NCBI GenBank assembly: GCA_914767885.1 | Contig: CAJZBQ010000030.1 | Span: forward strand, 620,001 to 684,000 | Direction of reading: 5' to 3' | DNA: 64,000 nucleotides | Source: Blepharisma stoltei | Taxonomy: Eukaryota > Ciliophora > Heterotrichea > Heterotrichida > Blepharismidae | Shown: positions 10,850 to 22,000 of the stretch, piece after piece | Layout: each line of letters begins with the position of its first letter | Numbering within the stretch: position 1 is the stretch's first letter | Program-made: the position numbers and the translations under genes | The notes under the pieces: model-generated | Database searches by the model: none | The model's input: only the letters and a program-made list of their open reading frames with translations | Told to the model about the DNA's origin: nothing

Positions 10850-11330
10850 CACGATTTCCACTGGTTAGTGACCTGAACGACAGCTTTTAGCATCTTTTTA
10901 ACTAGCAGCAACTAGGCCAAGAGCAGGTGTCCGATAGAGGCAGGCTGACTTAATTACCTATGCTGCTTTATGGCCTGCCGAGCAGGCATAAGTGCGTTGA
11001 ATTTTTACTTTTGAGATGATCTGGCGATAAAGAGGAATGCAGGCTAGATAAAGACTCTCAGGGCTAGCCTCTCCAGTTTAAAAGGGTCCTGCAAATGACG
11101 ATCTGGCCTAGGCTTGACAATTTTGCATTTGAGTAGGAAATGGAGGTTCGGAAAAATCTGGGTTATTCAGATCGGGAGGGAAAATGCCTCTTCCGAGAAA
11201 CCAGGGGACGATTTCAGCTCAGGCCTATGATGCTTTGAGGGAACTCACTCCACAATGATGCTAAATAGTGCACGCTGCTCAAGTAAGTAGGGACTTTAAA
11301 TACTCTTCATTATCTTATCTAAAATAAATT
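10850..11330 (+). mobile_element. GC-rich SINE-like repeat (family A)
   Basis: Begins immediately after the MITE. It shares segments such as GAAATGGAGG and CCTCTTCCGAGAAACCA with the copy near 43.1 kb, and resembles the reverse complements of 35.7 and 47.2 kb. It ends before AT-rich DNA near 11320. No target duplication was identified, and it may be 5'-truncated or broken by the MITE. The remaining 250 bp to the next gene hold nothing recognisable. Confidence 0.55.
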
Positions 11331-11575
11331 TAAAAAAATACAAAACTCAAAGCAACATAAAATTTATTCAAAAGTGGCTAAAATATTATAAAGAAAATCT
11401 ATAAGGATTTTCTAGTGAAGAGTTAGATATTCTCCTACATCATTTTTATATTGAGACATTTATTATTAAAAATGGAAAAAACTCTAATGATAATTTTATA
11501 AGTTTAATAATTAAGAGATCCAAGAATTAATAAATAATCTAAAAGAGCTAATTAATAAACATTTTTCCATATTTA

Positions 11576-14500
11576 ATGGGTAACTGCGTTTCATCTAGCA
11601 AAAAAGGAAGATCAGCATACAGTTTACAATTTTCTGAGAGCTCAGCTTCTCAGCCTCTTTCCCCTGTTAAGCCTCGTTCTTTTCTCGAAGCAACTCCAAA
11701 AGCCAACCAGAAAGACTTCCAAGTTGACATTGAAAACAAGAAATCGTTGCCAACAGATAGATCATCTCATGGCCGTGACAGAAGCAGCTTAAGCATCCAA
11801 GAGCCTATAGAAGCCCCTAGTGCATTAATTATTGACAAGCAAAAGACTGAAAGAGACAGAGAATTCTTAAAAGAAGCTTTAAAGAAGCATTTCATTTTCA
11901 ATAGCTTACCTAAAGAAAGCATCAATAACATCATAGAAAGCTTGAAATATTATACAATTGCATCAGGTGGGGAAACTATATTTAATCAAGGCGAAAGCGG
12001 GAAAAATTTTTTTATAGTGGCTTCTGGGAAGCTGGAAAGAATTATAGACGGAGAAATAAGAGGAATAATAGCAAAAGGCGCCGGATTTGGAGAGTTGGCG
12101 CTATTACATAACTCCAAAAGATCTGCTACAATAAAAACAGTTGAAAGAACAGCTTTATGGGGAATAGATAAAGAAAGCTTCAATAAAGCTGTAAAATCAA
12201 TAATAAAAGAAAACTTCGAAAAACACAAAAAATTTGTCGAAAAATTCCCTATCTTTAGAGATCTTACAGAAGATCAAAAAAATAAAATTGCGAGTGCTCT
12301 TAAGATTAGGATTAGCCGTTCGCACTTGTAGGGCGGGGATTTGCACCCCTACACGCTCTTCGCACATGATGGAGCCTCGGTGGACACCTTCCTTGCTGCC
12401 GCAAACAAGGGATTTGCACAACCAGTATTGACTTCCATGGCTTCTGGAGCCTAAGAGCTAACCACCTGGGTTGAAACTCCCAGTTTCTTGTTGGCCAAAT
12501 GCCATCTCTTGAGTCCTGTTTGAGGGAGTCAGCCTCCGCTCGGGACTGTCGCCGATCTTGTCCTTTCCAATGGTTGTTCTGGAGGTAAAAGCCTGATCCG
12601 GATTAGCTCCATAGGGCCTGAGTAAAACCTAACCCGACAAACACAAAGAATTTCCGACTCCTTCCCACTTAAACCCCCAGCACTGAGCCGTTGCCTGCAT
12701 GTGTTGAGGAAATAGGGTCGAGAGGTCGGGCGGCACGTCGTCGCCATTTTTATGTATATTGTGAGTGCTCTTAATCTAGAAGAATATGAAGATGGAGACA
12801 CCATTGTAAAAGAAGGCGATGAAGGCTTTTGCCTTTATATCATTGAAGAAGGTGCAGTAAGTTGTGTCAAAGGAGGAGTTGAAATACAAGAAATAAAACA
12901 AGGTGAGTTTTTCGGGGAAATGTCTTTACTAAATAACCAAAGACGATTAGCTACAATTATTTCACTGGGAAAAACTCGACTTTTGAGCCTAAGTAAGGAA
13001 AACTTGAATCTAATTTTAGGAGGCCAAAGTGAAAATATTATGTACAAGAATTCTTTACAAGTTTCGTTTAAGCTAAATCCCCCTCCCCCGTTAAATTGGA
13101 ATAAAAAATTAAGTTCCAATCTAAAGGTAGGTGAATTATTTTTTTTATAAAATGATTTATATTAAATTTTTCCTTTATAAAATTTTTAAAAAATATAAAT
13201 TTAGCTCAATATATTTAATTTGAAGAATTAGTTCAAAAAATAATATATTTAGCATGAATCTGTTTCTAATTGCACATTTTCTATTAAATTAGGTCAAAAC
13301 AGTTTAAAAAAATAGTATCGTTAGTTGCTTAAATAGCAACATTACCACCAACGTGTGAAAATATGATTCCACATGTGAAATCAAAAGTGCTTCACATGTG
13401 GAATCATCTTTTCACACATGGAAAAAATATTCCATATGTTGGTGGTAATGCTGCTATTTAAGCAATTAACGATACTATTACTTATAAATTTTCCTATTAA
13501 AAATTGTTCTAATTTAAAGGATGAGGGAGTTAGCAAGTCTTTAAGACATCTCCACAAAGAAATCGTTGCAGCTTTAATAGAAAAAGCAAAACTAAAAAAA
13601 TTTAATCAGTTTAGCACAGTTATTAGCCCTGAAGAACAAATTGGAGCAAAAATGTGGGTGGTTCTTCGTGGAGGTATACAAGCTCAGACATCTTTAAAAG
13701 AAATCCACTTGTTTCAATGATTAGGAGACAATGACCTGCTGAACCCTATAAGCGAACAAATTGGAGAGGCGTATATTGCTACTGAAAAATCAGTAATAGC
13801 TGAATTTTCTCGTCAAGATATTGAAAGTACAATTGGGGGAGACTTGGCGACTATTATAGCGAGTGCTCCCATATAGATTTTTTAAGGAAAATGCCATTCA
13901 AAGAAAAACTTAGTTTAAAATTCAAAAAAAAGCTAAAAAGTCAAAATTAATTTTAAAAATGTCATTATATACATCCTATTTGTCAATTCTAAAATGACTT
14001 TTCAGATTTTTCTTTAATTTAAAATTATAATATTTTATTTAAAAGTAATTGTCCTCAGAGATCTAAAATGAGGCTTGTGCTATATTGAAAGAAATATTGT
14101 CTGCGAAGCTTTGAAAAAAATTCATCTATTTAGTATTCTTTCAAATGAAAAGCTTGCGCAGCTATCTCAGACTCTTACAACTGAAAAGTTTCCAAGAAAT
14201 CATACAATTTTCGCAGAAGGAAGCACAGGAGACAAGCTTTATATAATAAAATCAGGAAAAGTCACTGTTAACAGAAATCTAGAGCAGTTGCGGAAGCTTT
14301 ATCAAAACGATTATTTTGGTGAGCGAGCAATTTTATTAAAAGAAAAACGAACTGCTACTGTAAAAGCTGTAACAGAAGTTGAATGCTGGGTAATGAGCCG
14401 CTCAGATTTTACACGCATAATTGATGCTCAAATAAAGCAGCTTTTAAAAGAAAGACTAGCCCTTCAAAACGACACTATTGACCTGGCAGATTTATTTATT

Positions 14501-17500
14501 TTCGAAAAATCCCAGCACAGCCGATCAAATTTGTACTCAGTTTATCATAAAAATTCAAAAACATTATATTCCCTCAAGGTTGTCTCTAGGGAAATGGTTG
14601 ACCATTTTAAAATGCATAAGAGTATTCAGTCAGAAAAAGCTATTTTGCAGCAAATTGACCACCCGATGATACTCAAATTAGTTAAAGCTATTAAGGACTC
14701 AAAGAGAGTCACGTTTTTATTAGAATATGTGAATGGAAAATACTTAAGAGAAATTATAGAAAAGCTGGGGAGCTTGCCCAGCCATGATGCGAAATTTTAT
14801 ATATCATGCTTTATATTAATTTTAGAATATTTACAAGAAAAAAATATAGTCCATAGGAATCTGAAGCCGGAAAACTTTATGATTGATGAAGCTGGGTACC
14901 CGAAGCTGTGTGATTATGGGACAGCTAAAATGATTGAAGGAAGAGCTTATACGATCGTAGGGACTCCACATTATATGGCTCCTGAAATAATATCTGGGAA
15001 AGGATATACATGCTCAGTCGATATATGAAGCTTAGGTATCATAATGTATGAAATGGCTTATGGAGAAGTGCCTTTTGGAAATAGCAAAGACGATCCTTTA
15101 AAAATCTACGAAGATATTAATATGCTGGATATAGAATTCCCACAGAGTAATGGAGTTTCGGGTGCATGTCTTTTAATCGTGATTTTTTCCCCGGCAGACT
15201 TTATTCTCTGGAATAATTAATCGAATACACTTTGCTCTGCGACGTTTTCTGGCCAGTCATTTGCTAGGCGACATTTTCTCGCTCACATTTTCTCTGCGAC
15301 ATAAAATAGTCGACATTTGGCGTCAGACAGATGATGGGCGACATTTAACAGTCGCCAAATTCTCGTGGAATATTTCCCCGAATTTATTTTCTCGTGGACA
15401 TTTACCCTGGGACAAATAATCGAAAAGTTAATCGAAACATTTTAATCGAAACTTTTTCCCCTGCAGGGAACTCTTCAGTAACTGATTTAATAGTATATAA
15501 AGGCAAATCTTATATGCAATATATTAGTAAATATGCTAAAAGTCACATTAGAATTGCTTTAGATTGATTATGCTGCAATATTGCTGTTATTTATGATCAT
15601 GAGGCACTTCATGCTTGCGCATAAAGATGCGGGCTACAAAACAAATATATTAATGATCCCTCATTTGCACTGCAAGGAAATGCCTTTCTGCTTTTGCTTT
15701 TGTTCCACTTGATTTGGTGAAGAAAAGTTTGAGGAGTTGATTCAAGACTGTAAACTTTTATAGCACTTTCCCTTGAATAGACCGATAACGGGCTGACTCC
15801 ATCCCGTTATCGGGCTATTCAAGGGAAAGAACTATATCTTTAATGGATTTCCAGTAAGCTGACGGGAACAGCCTGTATGGAATGGTGTGAACGCGTGGCA
15901 AGCTTAAAGCAGGAATTCCAGATGATATTTATGAAGATTATGTAGATTCAGGAAGTCTTGATGATGTCTTTGATGATTTGATGGATTTACTGCATGAGGA
16001 ATCAGATGCGGAGGAAGACGAAGATGAAATAGAAAAAGAGCTGATGGAGAAAATCAAGGTCTAGGCATGGGCAGAGAAAAAGAGTGAGATTTGATGGATG
16101 AGGGAGAATTAATTTTGGCCACACATTCTATCAAAGCCATATCTTATGATTTGAAGGAAAGGCAAAGGAAAGTGCTTTCATAAGAGGAATTCAAGCAGCA
16201 AGGATAGGTCTAGAGGACTCAGAGCAACCAGAAAACCTAGAAGATCAGAAAGCCCAGAAGACTCTTAGAACCCTGAAATCCCTGAAAGCCCCAGAAAACT
16301 CAGAAACTCTGAAGACTCAGAAAACCCAGAATTGGTCTATTAAAAGCCAAGAACACAATAATATCAAAAGAATTATTAAAAAGGGAAGTACCAATGAAAT
16401 TATCACAGAAAAAACTGAAAAATTAGAAAAAAGTTAAGGATTTAAAATAATCCATAAGAATATAAAGATAAAGATTCAAGACGGTAAATATTCAAATGAA
16501 CCTAAAAGAATAGACTTTTTATATATCCCATTAAATGCCAACTAAGACTAATCTCCGAGCTGTCCAGGAAAGAGGAAAATTCTCGGAATTGTTCGACAAG
16601 GAGTTTTACTACAGCTCTATGGAGCCATATGGCGAAATTGATGCTCTTGAAGAGTATCTGGAAGAATTGGAAGATGAATGGGAAGAGTTGAAGAAGATAG
16701 AAGAAGAGAAAGATGAGAAGATATTGATAGAAATGGTGCTCAATGAGACACAGGAATTGAAGGAACGGTGATTGACTCAGAAAGAACTGGTGCAAGCTGT
16801 GTATAAGTGCAGGGAGTTACCTCAGTCATTCATTAGTGGGAGAATGGAAGCCCAGGCAGAAACCACTGGGACAGAACAAAAAGTTGAATGAAAGCAAGAG
16901 CAATACGGCAGAGCAGCTGCTGGGCAAGCAGACAAATCGAACTAAGAAAAAAAAAAGTTAGAGAAGGTCCAGATTTGAAAAGAGAGAGTAGAGGAGAAGG
17001 AAAAATAATAAAAGGAGGAGAGAAAGGGAAGATTAAAGGAGAAGCTAAGGGGAATTGCAAGAGAAAAGGAAAGAAAATATGAGGAAGCAACTAGAGGAGG
17101 AGGAGGATGAAGGGAAAAGCAGGAGGAACAAACTGAAGAAGAGTTCGAAATGGAAAATGAAGGAGAGTCTGGGAGAAACTAGGGTAGAATCTTGAAGAAA
17201 TGCGGGGATCGAACTGAGGGGATTTGATGGAAGAAGCAAGAGGAAAAGGAAAAGGAAAAAGAAGAAGCTGAAGTTGATGATGGATGAAGGAAAACTCGCA
17301 GAAGCGAAGAGAATAGATCTTGCTTTTAAGATCTTTCACATAAAGTTGTTAGTAGCTAGAGCAAAAGAATTTCAAAAGGAAAAATACAAAGCGGAATACA
17401 TTGAGAGTTATTTCAGATTAGATTAGATAAATGATTAATTAAGAGGCCATAAGGCCTGGGCAGTGACTGCTGCTGAATTTGAATGGAAATGGAACCTAAA

Positions 17501-18645
17501 ACAATAGAACTATTAGATTTTTTTAAGTGTACGTGGATAGGTACTCTTGACCAAAATGGAGTAAGAAAGAAATCTCTATTTTCTATTAATTTATGAAACT
17601 CCTTCTTCAATGTGCAACAGGATCTTCCACGAACAAACAATGCTGAGGAAGGATGGCATAGAGGATTCGAGAGTTTGCTTGAGCTTTGAAATTTCCTTAA
17701 AGCCTTGAAGATGAGATATACATTAGAATGGCGGCACGTGTTAGCCTGCCATCTAGGAGCAACAGTTAAAATTACGACCAAGGCTAACTGGGAAAGACTC
17801 CAAGCGAGAATCAAGCCCAAACTCAAGAGATATATATCCGGCTAGGCTTAGACTACTTTCATCTGGTTGAAAGTGAAGATGTCCAGCAGCATCTCATAGA
17901 CCCTTGGGCGTTCCTCTACCGAGAAATATTGGGGTTATGGCCTGAGCAGCAGTAATGCAGTTTTTCCTGTAGCTATAAAAGTAAAGTAGTATATATTATA
18001 TTTAAAAAAACAATTAATTATAATTTCGAGCAAATGTCGCCGGGTAAATATTTTCGAGGAAATGTAATTCGATTAAAAATGTCCCGGGGAAATGTCGTAG
18101 TGTAAATGTCCTCGAGAAATTTTACGTCCGGGCAAATGTCGCCGAGTAAATCACACGAGCAAATGTCACACGAGAATATGGTTTCGAGCAAATGTCGCAG
18201 GGGAATTTACCTTCGAGGAAATGACAGACTAGTAAATGACTGCCTAGCATATAGTTTTCTATCAAAAAAGCCTAGAAAAATGTAGCACGATTATTTGTCC
18301 ACTATTAAAATGGGTGCACCGGGAGTTTCTCATAGAATGATCTCTTTAATGTCTTCAATGCTAGATAAATCGCCTTTATCAAGAGCGAGCATTGAGTCAT
18401 TGAGAAGACACTCATGGTTTTCAGGGTGGAATTGGGAAGACGTCCAAAGTAAACAACGAAAGCCGCCATATTTGCTCCCAGTGAAGGTAAATCTTGGGAA
18501 AATCGAAAGGGCACTGAAATCAAAATTGACGATTTTTGACATTTTAGAGGTAAAAAATATTTAGGCTGATGAAGAATCATTCAGATTGAAGCTGCCGAAG
18601 TTTAGAAAAATATCTACAAAGAGAAACTGGGACGATTTATTTTAA
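11576..18645 (+). CDS. cGMP/cAMP-binding AGC-type kinase-like protein, probably catalytically impaired
   Basis: Starts MGNCVSSSKKG (myristoylation/palmitoylation). Cyclic-nucleotide-binding domains lie at about 11.88-12.23 kb (FGELALLHNSKRSATIK), 12.77-13.06 (FFGEMSLLNNQRRLATI), a degenerate one at 13.53-13.86, and 14.10-14.43 (YFGERAILLKEKRTATVK). This PKG-like layout leads into a kinase domain with Lys in LYSLKVV, HRNLKPEN, DYGTAK, an APE loop and DIWSLG (TGA=Trp). The catalytic loop has HRN instead of HRD, and no GxGxxG loop is visible. The domain resumes at 18322 as GVSHRMISLMSSML, then passes a 15-nt intron to ...NWDDLF. Four insertions interrupt the gene: 12304-12757, 13071-13532, about 13874-14047 and 15160-18321. 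Confidence 0.85.
12304..12757 (-). mobile_element. SINE-like insertion in second cNMP-binding domain
   Basis: The 17-bp duplication ATTGCGAGTGCTCTTAA (12287-12303) and ATTGTGAGTGCTCTTAA (12758-12774) brackets a GC-rich unit in reverse orientation: tail (GATTAGGATT) on the left, head (CGCCATTTTTATGTAT) on the right. Removing the unit plus one copy gives KIASALNLEEYEDG in frame. The duplication contains TTAA, hence a usable TA. Confidence 0.88.
13071..13532. mobile_element. MITE-like IES (TTTAAATTGG type) carrying a nested palindrome
   Basis: Left end CCCCCTCCCCCGTTAAATTGG and right end TTCTAATTTAAAGGATGAGG are inverse copies. Joining TA 13069-13070 to TA 13531-13532 gives VSFSKSLRHLHKE in frame. 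A separate 169-bp palindrome (13311-13479) is inserted within it, so one element has landed in another. Confidence 0.7.
13311..13479. repeat. 169-bp palindromic element nested in an IES
   Basis: AATAGTATCGTTA...TAACGATACTATT, with arms containing ACCACCAAC / GTTGGTGGT and a centre rich in CACATGTGGAATC. The same TATCGTTA and ACCACC arms recur at 57058-57233, so it is a repeated family. Confidence 0.75.
13874..14047. other. TA-bounded IES candidate in kinase-like gene
   Basis: AT-rich, no open frame. Joining TA 13872-13873 to TA 14046-14047 gives IIASAPIIVLRDLKWGLCYIE in frame (TGA=Trp). The alternative left TA at 13857-13858 also keeps frame. Confidence 0.55.
15759..15836. repeat. 78-bp palindrome inside the transposon
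   Basis: TATAGCACTTTCCCTTGAAT... pairs with ...ATTCAAGGGAAAGAACTATA, with an inner CCGATAACGGG / CCCGTTATCGG pair. It interrupts degraded coding sequence and looks like a small IES within the transposon. Confidence 0.65.
17722..17990 (+). mobile_element. SINE-like fragment inside the transposon
   Basis: Begins with the family head (ATATACATTAGAATGGCGGC) and holds family phrases such as CTACCGAGAAATATTGGGG. Purine-rich low-complexity DNA (16960-17300) and an ATTAGATTAGAT tail-like run (17412) lie upstream, suggesting two overlapping repeats. Confidence 0.5.
18550..18564 (+). other. 15-nt spliceosomal intron
   Basis: GTAAAAAATATTTAG. Removing it joins IFDILE to ADEESFRLKLPKF and carries the kinase-like gene to its TAA at 18643. 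Confidence 0.85.
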
Positions 18646-19014
18646 TTTTATTATAGTTTGGATTGTTATAAATCCAAATATTTATAAAAATCTAAATAAC
18701 TTAATATTTTAATGTTTATATTGAAATAGGTAAATATGATAGGAAACATAGTGAAAGAAGGAGTTGTGTAATTTTTATTCAGATATCGCCGCAGTAAGAT
18801 TCTCAAGAATTGAAAGCCAAGGTATTTTGTGTTGACTAAAGACAAGTTTTTCTATTTCATAAAGTACAAGGTAAAGAGTAGCTAGAATGAAAAACCTATC
18901 TCTCCCAGTCAAAGATATGAATGTTATTTTTGTAAGATAGATAATAATAAAGAGCAGCATTTATATATGCAGCAGGCATCAACATAATAATTTTTTCAAC
19001 TAATTATATTTTCA
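18646..19014. other. Intergenic; possible small hydrophobic ORF
   Basis: A 61-codon minus-strand frame (18775-18960) is hydrophobic (LLFIIIYLTKITFISL) but has no recognisable family and could be chance in AT-rich DNA. Confidence 0.3.
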
Positions 19015-22000
19015 ATGCATAAAAGCACGCTCTTGAACGAGATTAAGAGAATTGAAGACATAGATAAATATACTCCAGAATGGCCAGGCACCCAAAAAGG
19101 GAAAATATACATGTTCAAACTTTTCCATAAAGAACATGCTAAACGAAATCTCACCCTTGGCCTTCTTTCCAAAGAAGCTGCAGAAGAGTGGGCAAAATGC
19201 TTTATGCAAAAGCCAGCTACTTCTCCTACAGAAGATATTCCTGATGACCAGTCTGTAAAATCTCTCGGTCAGGCTCGGCAATCACAAATATTCTTCACCA
19301 ACAAAAGAGTGGCTCGCGAGTTTCCCAAAGAGCTCGAAATTGGGCTAAAAAAACTAAAAGAAACTAAAAGATTAGATCAGATAAAAACACGAGGGTGTTT
19401 ATCCTAAAGCGCTGTGTATTTCAAAGGCGAACACTGCGGAGCGGGCCCCTCAAGGTAGCTTAAGACAGACAAAAAAGCCCCAGTTTCTTGGTAAAGGCAT
19501 TTTCCTTCCTGATCTGGTCCAAGCCAGATTTTCCAGGAATCTCTATTTCCAAACCAAATGCCAAATTTACCTAACCCCTAATATTTTATGTCAGATTATC
19601 CCATTAATAGAACCTTTTAGACTCGGGAGAATAGCCCTGAGATCTCCATCTAGCCTTTCTTCCCTTTTTCTCCAGATTATCTCCTAGGAAAACTCGCAGG
19701 TCACAAAATAAACTTAGGCAGTTAAGTAGCCCTGGCTCTATCGGGCACCTGCTCTGAGCCTGGGCGCTGCTGGCAAAAAATATCCGATCTAGGCAAGCTA
19801 CTAATGAGCAGAAATAGTGCTGATCCTCTCTCTTCGAGGCTAGCCCAACTCTCGGGCAGCTTCTTGCACCAAAGCCACATCCAGAAATACATAATACCAC
19901 CCGCCACAAGGAGTACGTATCGCTCGTTACCAGTTATTTTATGTGTATTTACAGAAACTAATGACTGGAAATTAGTTGGCGATATGGAATGAAAATCAAA
20001 AAGCTGGTATAAAACCACAATGATAGTCCCTTCTCCTTCCAAACTTCTAGCAGAAGCTTTACAAGAAAAGCGCGCTGAATGGGATTGGCTGCTTTCTTCT
20101 TTCAGAATCATTTCTTCTCCTGAAAATTCCAAGCTGTTTTTAGGCAAAATCAAGTCACAACAGTTTGTTCTCTTATCATACATCCATACAGAGCAGCCTT
20201 TTAGTATCTATATCCTGCAAGAAACAGTCTCCCATGACCGTTATCCCTCAAAACTAAATTTTGCGGAATATTTTTTAATAAGTCAGCATCCTTATCAGTC
20301 AAACCTCTCCCAATTAACAAGAGTTACAAATATCCCTGATTTTAAAGACTCCTTAAAAGGCATTATTAATTATGTTGAATTTCAGCAATTTTTTGCATCT
20401 GCTGCTGATTTTCATTTAGAAGACCAATTAAGCCCTGAAACAAAAAATGAAAATGAAATCCAAAGCCTAAAACCAAGCGAGCCTATGAGTTTTTCTGAAT
20501 TTTTTATATAGTAATTGCCCGAGGATGGTGCAAGATAGCGCCATCCTCGGGCAATTCAAAAATGGCCCCACACCGGGAATTGAACCCACTTGTGGGGCCA
20601 TTTTTGGTATGTGGAGAACATCGACTTCCACGCACCAAAAATGGCCCCACAAGTGGGTTCAATTCCCGGTGTGGGGCCATTTTTTAAATTGCCCGAGGAT
20701 GGCGCAAGATAGCGCCATCCTCGGGCAATTACAATATATGGGGAAGGGGGAAGATATGAAAGAGATGAGATTAATGGAGCCTTGATATTTAAAGATAAAG
20801 AGCTGATTACAAAACAAAGGCAAGTTTTAAGCCATATGTTGAGAAGTATGGGGAAAAATCTATTAAGCGGGAAAAGTATTATGACAGTGTCACTTCCTGT
20901 TTATATTTTTGATAAAAGATCTATATTGCAGACAATGTGTGCGTATTATGGGTATGCACCTATATTTTTAGAAAAAGCAGCAAAAGCGACAGGACTGGAA
21001 CGATTTAAACAGTTTGTCACTTGGGGAGTATCTTGGCTCCATTTACCGACTGAACAATTGAAGCCTTTTAACCCGATTTTGGGAGAAACTTTTCAAGGGT
21101 TTTTAGGGAAAACGCCTGTTTTTGCTGGCTCACCCCAATCCTTGATCGAACGACTCGCCATCGTTCGATCAAGGATGGGGATTAAAAAATATTTTTTTGG
21201 GAAAAAAAAATTATATATAAAATAAAAAATATATATATATATTTTTTTTTTATTTACTTTTAAATAAGAAGGTTAGAGTATTTAATAATTATTTTAACAG
21301 CAAAAAATTGAATTAATTTCATAAAATACCAATTTTTAATATTTTAATTTAGTAGTTACCCTTTTAAACCGTATAAATTTTAATTTGTTCCTTATTGAAT
21401 TAAAATTTTTTTTTTTAAATTTTAAAGAATCTCTCTTTTATTAGATTAGTGAGTTTTTAAGCCTAGGTTGATGACTAAATCACTTCGGATGGTTGATTCC
21501 GCAGTTTTCTGTCGTCTCAAAGCTCTGAAAACAACTTCATTAGGTGCATCTTCCTAAGCTTTTGATAACTAATATATTTTTTATATATATAAAAATTTGC
21601 ATTATATGAAAATCGTTCGATCAAGGATGGGAGTTAATTTCCCAATTTTTAGGATTTTTTACAGTCAATTGTTCGATCAAGGATGGGGGGGAGTGAGCAA
21701 ACTTTCCATCATCCTCCGATTTCTCATTTTCAAGTAATAGGCGAAAACTATACTCTTCAAGGCTATAATGAGTTCAATGCCTCCACTTCAGCAAATTCAA
21801 TGAAAGCGAGGCAGAGAGGCTTAACTCAGGTTACAATTGGTGATAAATCATATTATTCCATTTATAATTAATGTGCATAAGAGTAATATTGCAAATAAGT
21901 TTTAGATATTTATTACAATAAGTATATCTAAGCTACCCGCAATGTCTTATTACAGGAACCATCATGGGCAAACGATATTTCAACTGGCAAGGCGTTATGA

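Larger units (their letters stand above)
15160..18321. mobile_element. 3.16-kb DNA transposon with 8-bp duplication inside the kinase domain
   Basis: GGAGTTTC occurs at 15152-15159 and 18322-18329. Termini GGGTGCA...TTTTAAT.GTG are inverted. Subterminal 200-300 bp carry many CGACATTT units on the left and inverse AAATGTCG units on the right. Broken coding sequence lies inside: 15475-15780 (LIVYKGKSYMQYISKY, then ALDWLCCN with TGA=Trp), 15895-16064 (KAGIPDDIYEDYV then acidic) and 16535-16771 (Glu-rich coiled). No transposase catalytic motif was recognised. Removal gives FPQSNGVSHRMISLM in frame. An 8-bp duplication fits hAT, Merlin or Mutator-like groups. Confidence 0.75.

Noticed and set aside
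15471-15790. FLYWCH-type zinc finger in the transposon
   Set aside because: Spacing of W, C and H residues fits only loosely and the frame breaks soon after, so the call was not made.
16888-17339. Lys/Glu- or Ser/Phe-rich frames
   Set aside because: Low-complexity purine-rich DNA inside the transposon gives long frames on both strands without coding signal.
18020-18270. CRISPR-like array from repeated AAATGTC units
   Set aside because: Units are irregularly spaced and degenerate, inverse copies sit at the other end of the same transposon, and the host is a eukaryote.
20545-20690. tRNA gene suggested by GGGTTCAATTCCC and paired GGGGCC ends
   Set aside because: The hairpin is only about 38 nt with no D or anticodon arm and occurs twice in inverted arms of a palindromic IES.
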